From Arthrobacter sp. zg-Y20 (lineage in GTDB: Bacteria > Actinomycetota > Actinomycetes > Actinomycetales > Micrococcaceae), in contig NZ_CP126241.1 of the NCBI RefSeq assembly GCF_030142075.1, positions 372,001-436,000 on the forward strand: DNA of 64,000 bases. The letters are read 5' to 3'. Under the pieces are notes generated by a model. That model had not been told where the DNA came from. It saw nothing but the letters and a program-made list of their open reading frames with translations, and made no database searches. Made by a program: the position numbers and the translations under genes. This document shows positions 61,229 to 64,000 of this stretch, in pieces (position 1 is the stretch's first letter; every line of letters starts with the position of its first letter).

Positions 61229-64000
61229 TCATATGTTCTGCAGCCGGCGGACCACCGCTTCAACGATGGCTCCAACCTCCGGCCCGGAGTAGTCCACCTG
61301 AACGGTCTGGTAGTAGACGTTCCCCGCCCCGGTGGCCATTCCCGAGAGGGAGGCTCCTACGGGGTATTCCGAACGGAAGGGCACGCCGCCGCGGGCGTAC
61401 CCCATGAGCTCGGACACCCAGGGCTCGTCGCGGTTTATGCCCAGCAGCAGCCGGTCATGCTTGCGACTGCTGGCCCCGTTCACGATCCACTCCCCGGACT
61501 GCACCGCCAGCGGGCGCCCATTGACTGAGGCCAGCACGTTGTCTACGCGCTGGTCCCGGGGCGGAGCGCCTGGCACGATGCCGCCACCCGCCAGGCCCGC
61601 CATGAACAGGTCCTGCACCTTGCCGCCGCCTGCGCCCCCCGGCCCCTTGCCCGGGGCGTAGGGGGTGCCGCCCCATCCGGCCGTGTCGTCCCGCCCGCGG
61701 AGGATGTTCATGGTGGCGGTGATGACCGCAGTGCGGTTCTCCGCTACCTTGTTCAGCGCCGCGTTGGCCGCGTCGGTTAGCGCCCGGGCGTCAATCAGGG
61801 CAATGCGTTCCTGCTTGGCGACGTCGGTTATCTTCTGCCCGGTGGCGTCGGTCCCTGTCTCGGACACCTTGATGGTGCCGTCCGGCAGGGTCTCCACCAC
61901 GTAGCCCAGGTTCTCCAGGCCCAGCTTGACCTCGGGGGACATCGGCTCGGTGATGATGATTTCTTTGTTGGGCAGGCCCTGGATCTGGCTGTGCAGGTTG
62001 CCCAGCTGGATTTCCAGATCGGTGGCCTGTTCACCGGTCGAAGCGATGGCACCGGTGGTGCCCTCCGCCATCTGCTTGGCGTAGTCCGACATCCAGGTGT
62101 CGATGTTCACTTCCTTCGGGATGCCCATGGCTTCCCGGGCCAAAGCGTTGGCAGCGTCCGCGTTGCCGGTCATGGCCAGCGCGTTGTCATAGAGCTGCGT
62201 GTACGTCTCGCTAAGGACGCCCTGCATCTCCTCCTGGGTGTGGATGTTGTTGCCGTAGGCGTCGGTCTCACTGGCCATCGCCTGCAGCAACGCGATCCGC
62301 GCCCCGGCCACCCCGTCCATGGCCGCGGCATTATCGCGCCCTGCCTTGGTGTTGATGTCCAGGTTGGGGCCATTGGCAGCCAGCGCCTCGTTGAAAGCAA
62401 CTTGTGCCTCGACGGCACCGCGCTGCGCGTCCCGGCTAGACAGGTTGGCCAGCCCGGCCCGCACCAGCAGGTCCACGTATTTGTCCAGCTGCGCTACGGC
62501 GCCGCTGGCGGTGAGGCCCATTTCCTCCAGCGCCTTGGCCATATCCTCGGTAATGGGGATTGCGTCCCCGGTTACAGAGGTCATGGAGCCCACCACCGTA
62601 GTTAACCCCTCGGCGGAGAAGCCGGCGGCCTCCATGCGGGGCGGTATCTTGCCCATTGCCATATCCAGGATTTCCCAGTCCTGGAGGTCCACTCCAACGG
62701 ACTGGCCGAGGGCGATCAGGCTGTCCCGGTACCCGGGCATGATGTCCAGGGCGTCCTGCGCGGACTGGCCATTCTTCTCGAACTCGGTGGCCAGTTTGTT
62801 GAATGACAGGGCGGCGGTGTCGGCCGCGCCGTTGGAGACTAGGTCCCCAAGGCTATCGCCCACCTGGTTGAACCGGTCCTTCAGCTGGGTGAGCACGCCA
62901 CCCTCGTGGCCCACCATTTGGAAAAGGTCCACCACGCCGCTCTCGAAGCGGCCCATCTTGTTGGTGCTCTCCTCCACCAGCCGGCTAACGGCGTCGCTGA
63001 CACCGTCCACCCCTTGGATGGTCTCGCTACCGAAGAATGTCCCCCACTCGGAGAACATGCCGTCCAGCGAGGACACCCCCTCCCCGCTCTTGGAGAGCTT
63101 GAGCACGGAGTTAGCCATCTGCTCCACGCTGGGGGAGAAATCGTGGGACGTAGCTTTACCTATCGCCGCCAGAGCCCCGATGGCCACCGCCGCGATGGTG
63201 GCGCCCTTGGCTACCTTGCCCAAGGTGCCGGGCAGACGCCCGCCCTCAGAGCCCAGGTTCCGGAAGTTCTTCACACCCTCCATCACCTTGGGAAGCAGCG
63301 TCATAAAGGCGCCGCCCACGAGTGCCACGGAACCAGCGGTGCCGGCCATGGCGATGCCGGACTCCAGCGCCGGGGTGGGGATTTTGCCGATCATATCCAC
63401 GGCGGACTCGCCGGCCTGCACCAGTGTGCGCAGTGCCTCGGACGCCGAGCCGCCGCCCTTGATGAACACGGTCTCCATGCTGCCGCCCAGTTTCTCCAGG
63501 TCCCCGGAGAGGTTGTCCTGGAGGATGGCTGCGGTGGTAGCTGCATAGCCCGCGTCGTTTACCTTGTCGGTCCAGTCTTGGATGCCCTCGCCGCCCTGCT
63601 TGTACAGAACGTTGGCGGCCCGAACGGCGTCGGCGCCGAAGATCACGGCGCTGGAGTGGTCCCGCTCCTCTTGGGTAAGGTCGGCCATGTTGGTCTGCAG
63701 CTGCTCGGCCAGCGCGGTCATGCCGATGAACTCGCCGTTGGCGTTGTACATGTTGATGCCGATTTTTTCCATTTCGGCGGCCGCCACGGAGGACGGCGCC
63801 TGCAGGTGCTGCAGCATCGACTTGAGCGACGTTCCGGCGTCGGACCCGACCAGCCCCGCCGAGGCGAACGCGGCCAGCGTGCCGGTGGCGGACTCAATGG
63901 TCACACCGGTGGCAGCAGCCACCAGGCCGGACTGGTTCAGGGCCATGCCCAGGTCCTCAACGGACCCCTGGGCCTTACCTGCACCCGCGGCCAGCAGGTC
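61229..64000 (-). CDS. Phage tail tape-measure protein (N-terminus outside window)
   Basis: At least 923 residues; the frame stays open to the last base. The region up to about residue 180 (MALNQSGLVAAATGVTIESATG, LAAFASAGLVGSDAGTSLK) is the TP901-type tape-measure domain. Two hydrophobic segments (VALVGGAFMTLLPKVM, AAVAIGALAAIGKA) follow, then long helical sequence and a Gly-rich C-terminal part (GKGPGGAGGGKVQDLFMAGLAGGG). Sets tail length and helps DNA injection. Its size predicts a tail of siphovirus type. Confidence 0.93.
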   Translation of the reverse strand, partial: DLLAAGAGKAQGSVEDLGMALNQSGLVAAATGVTIESATGTLAAFASAGLVGSDAGTSLKSMLQHLQAPSSVAAAEMEKIGINMYNANGEFIGMTALAEQLQTNMADLTQEERDHSSAVIFGADAVRAANVLYKQGGEGIQDWTDKVNDAGYAATTAAILQDNLSGDLEKLGGSMETVFIKGGGSASEALRTLVQAGESAVDMIGKIPTPALESGIAMAGTAGSVALVGGAFMTLLPKVMEGVKNFRNLGSEGGRLPGTLGKVAKGATIAAVAIGALAAIGKATSHDFSPSVEQMANSVLKLSKSGEGVSSLDGMFSEWGTFFGSETIQGVDGVSDAVSRLVEESTNKMGRFESGVVDLFQMVGHEGGVLTQLKDRFNQVGDSLGDLVSNGAADTAALSFNKLATEFEKNGQSAQDALDIMPGYRDSLIALGQSVGVDLQDWEILDMAMGKIPPRMEAAGFSAEGLTTVVGSMTSVTGDAIPITEDMAKALEEMGLTASGAVAQLDKYVDLLVRAGLANLSSRDAQRGAVEAQVAFNEALAANGPNLDINTKAGRDNAAAMDGVAGARIALLQAMASETDAYGNNIHTQEEMQGVLSETYTQLYDNALAMTGNADAANALAREAMGIPKEVNIDTWMSDYAKQMAEGTTGAIASTGEQATDLEIQLGNLHSQIQGLPNKEIIITEPMSPEVKLGLENLGYVVETLPDGTIKVSETGTDATGQKITDVAKQERIALIDARALTDAANAALNKVAENRTAVITATMNILRGRDDTAGWGGTPYAPGKGPGGAGGGKVQDLFMAGLAGGGIVPGAPPRDQRVDNVLASVNGRPLAVQSGEWIVNGASSRKHDRLLLGINRDEPWVSELMGYARGGVPFRSEYPVGASLSGMATGAGNVYYQTVQVDYSGPEVGAIVEAVVRRLQNI

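Overview
The window comes from a high-GC actinobacterial chromosome, most likely an Arthrobacter-like member of the Micrococcaceae. The evidence is the codon use, the divergent aceA/aceB–RamB-type cluster, the lysE/lysG pair, the Lhr–Nei2 pair, the YcnI protein and the winged-helix regulators. This assignment is inferred from gene content; no search was run.

Region by region: 1–6.5 kb holds a truncated M1 aminopeptidase, a FrnE/DsbA-like oxidoreductase and the glyoxylate shunt (malate synthase and isocitrate lyase) opposite its probable RamB-type regulator. 6.5–13.4 kb has an Fpg/Nei glycosylase, a large secreted subtilase, an AhpD-like protein and ThiD. 13.5–16.8 kb has a TetR regulator with its own palindrome, and a queuosine-precursor transporter next to a Tgt with an altered base pocket. 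17–31.8 kb is mostly housekeeping and accessory metabolism: FUSC protein, GH76, SDR plus acyl-CoA dehydrogenase, pseudouridine synthase, SulP transporter, protein kinase, MarR, GNAT, LysE and LysG. 31.8–43.2 kb has Nei2 with the giant helicase Lhr, lipoproteins, a TetR/alcohol dehydrogenase pair around one operator, a YcnI copper-type cassette, RlmH and a patatin. 43.2–53.4 kb has a manganese catalase, tRNA-Ser(CGA), TadA, Upp, an orphan winged-helix regulator behind a regulatory-rich spacer, SixA, and a YhgE/Pip membrane protein translated with an ABC-ATPase-like protein that has lost its ATPase motifs.

From about 53.5 kb to the end lies one end of a prophage. Only the 3' part of a tRNA-Arg gene and its terminator remain on the host side, which marks the attachment site. 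Inside are a lipoprotein gene facing against the late genes, holin, M23 lysin, a membrane-anchored collagen-like protein, tail/baseplate proteins and a tape-measure protein that runs off the window. Capsid, packaging, integrase and repressor genes must lie to the right.

The most unusual signals are three unrelated intergenic elements that each combine a long perfect inverted pair with extra degenerate copies of the same word (12.4, 24.5 and 29.8 kb), the degenerate ABC subunit under a textbook promoter/operator, the noncanonical Tgt, the palindrome-rich spacer at 47.0–47.6 kb, and the prophage boundary. No CRISPR array, rRNA or insertion sequence was seen.
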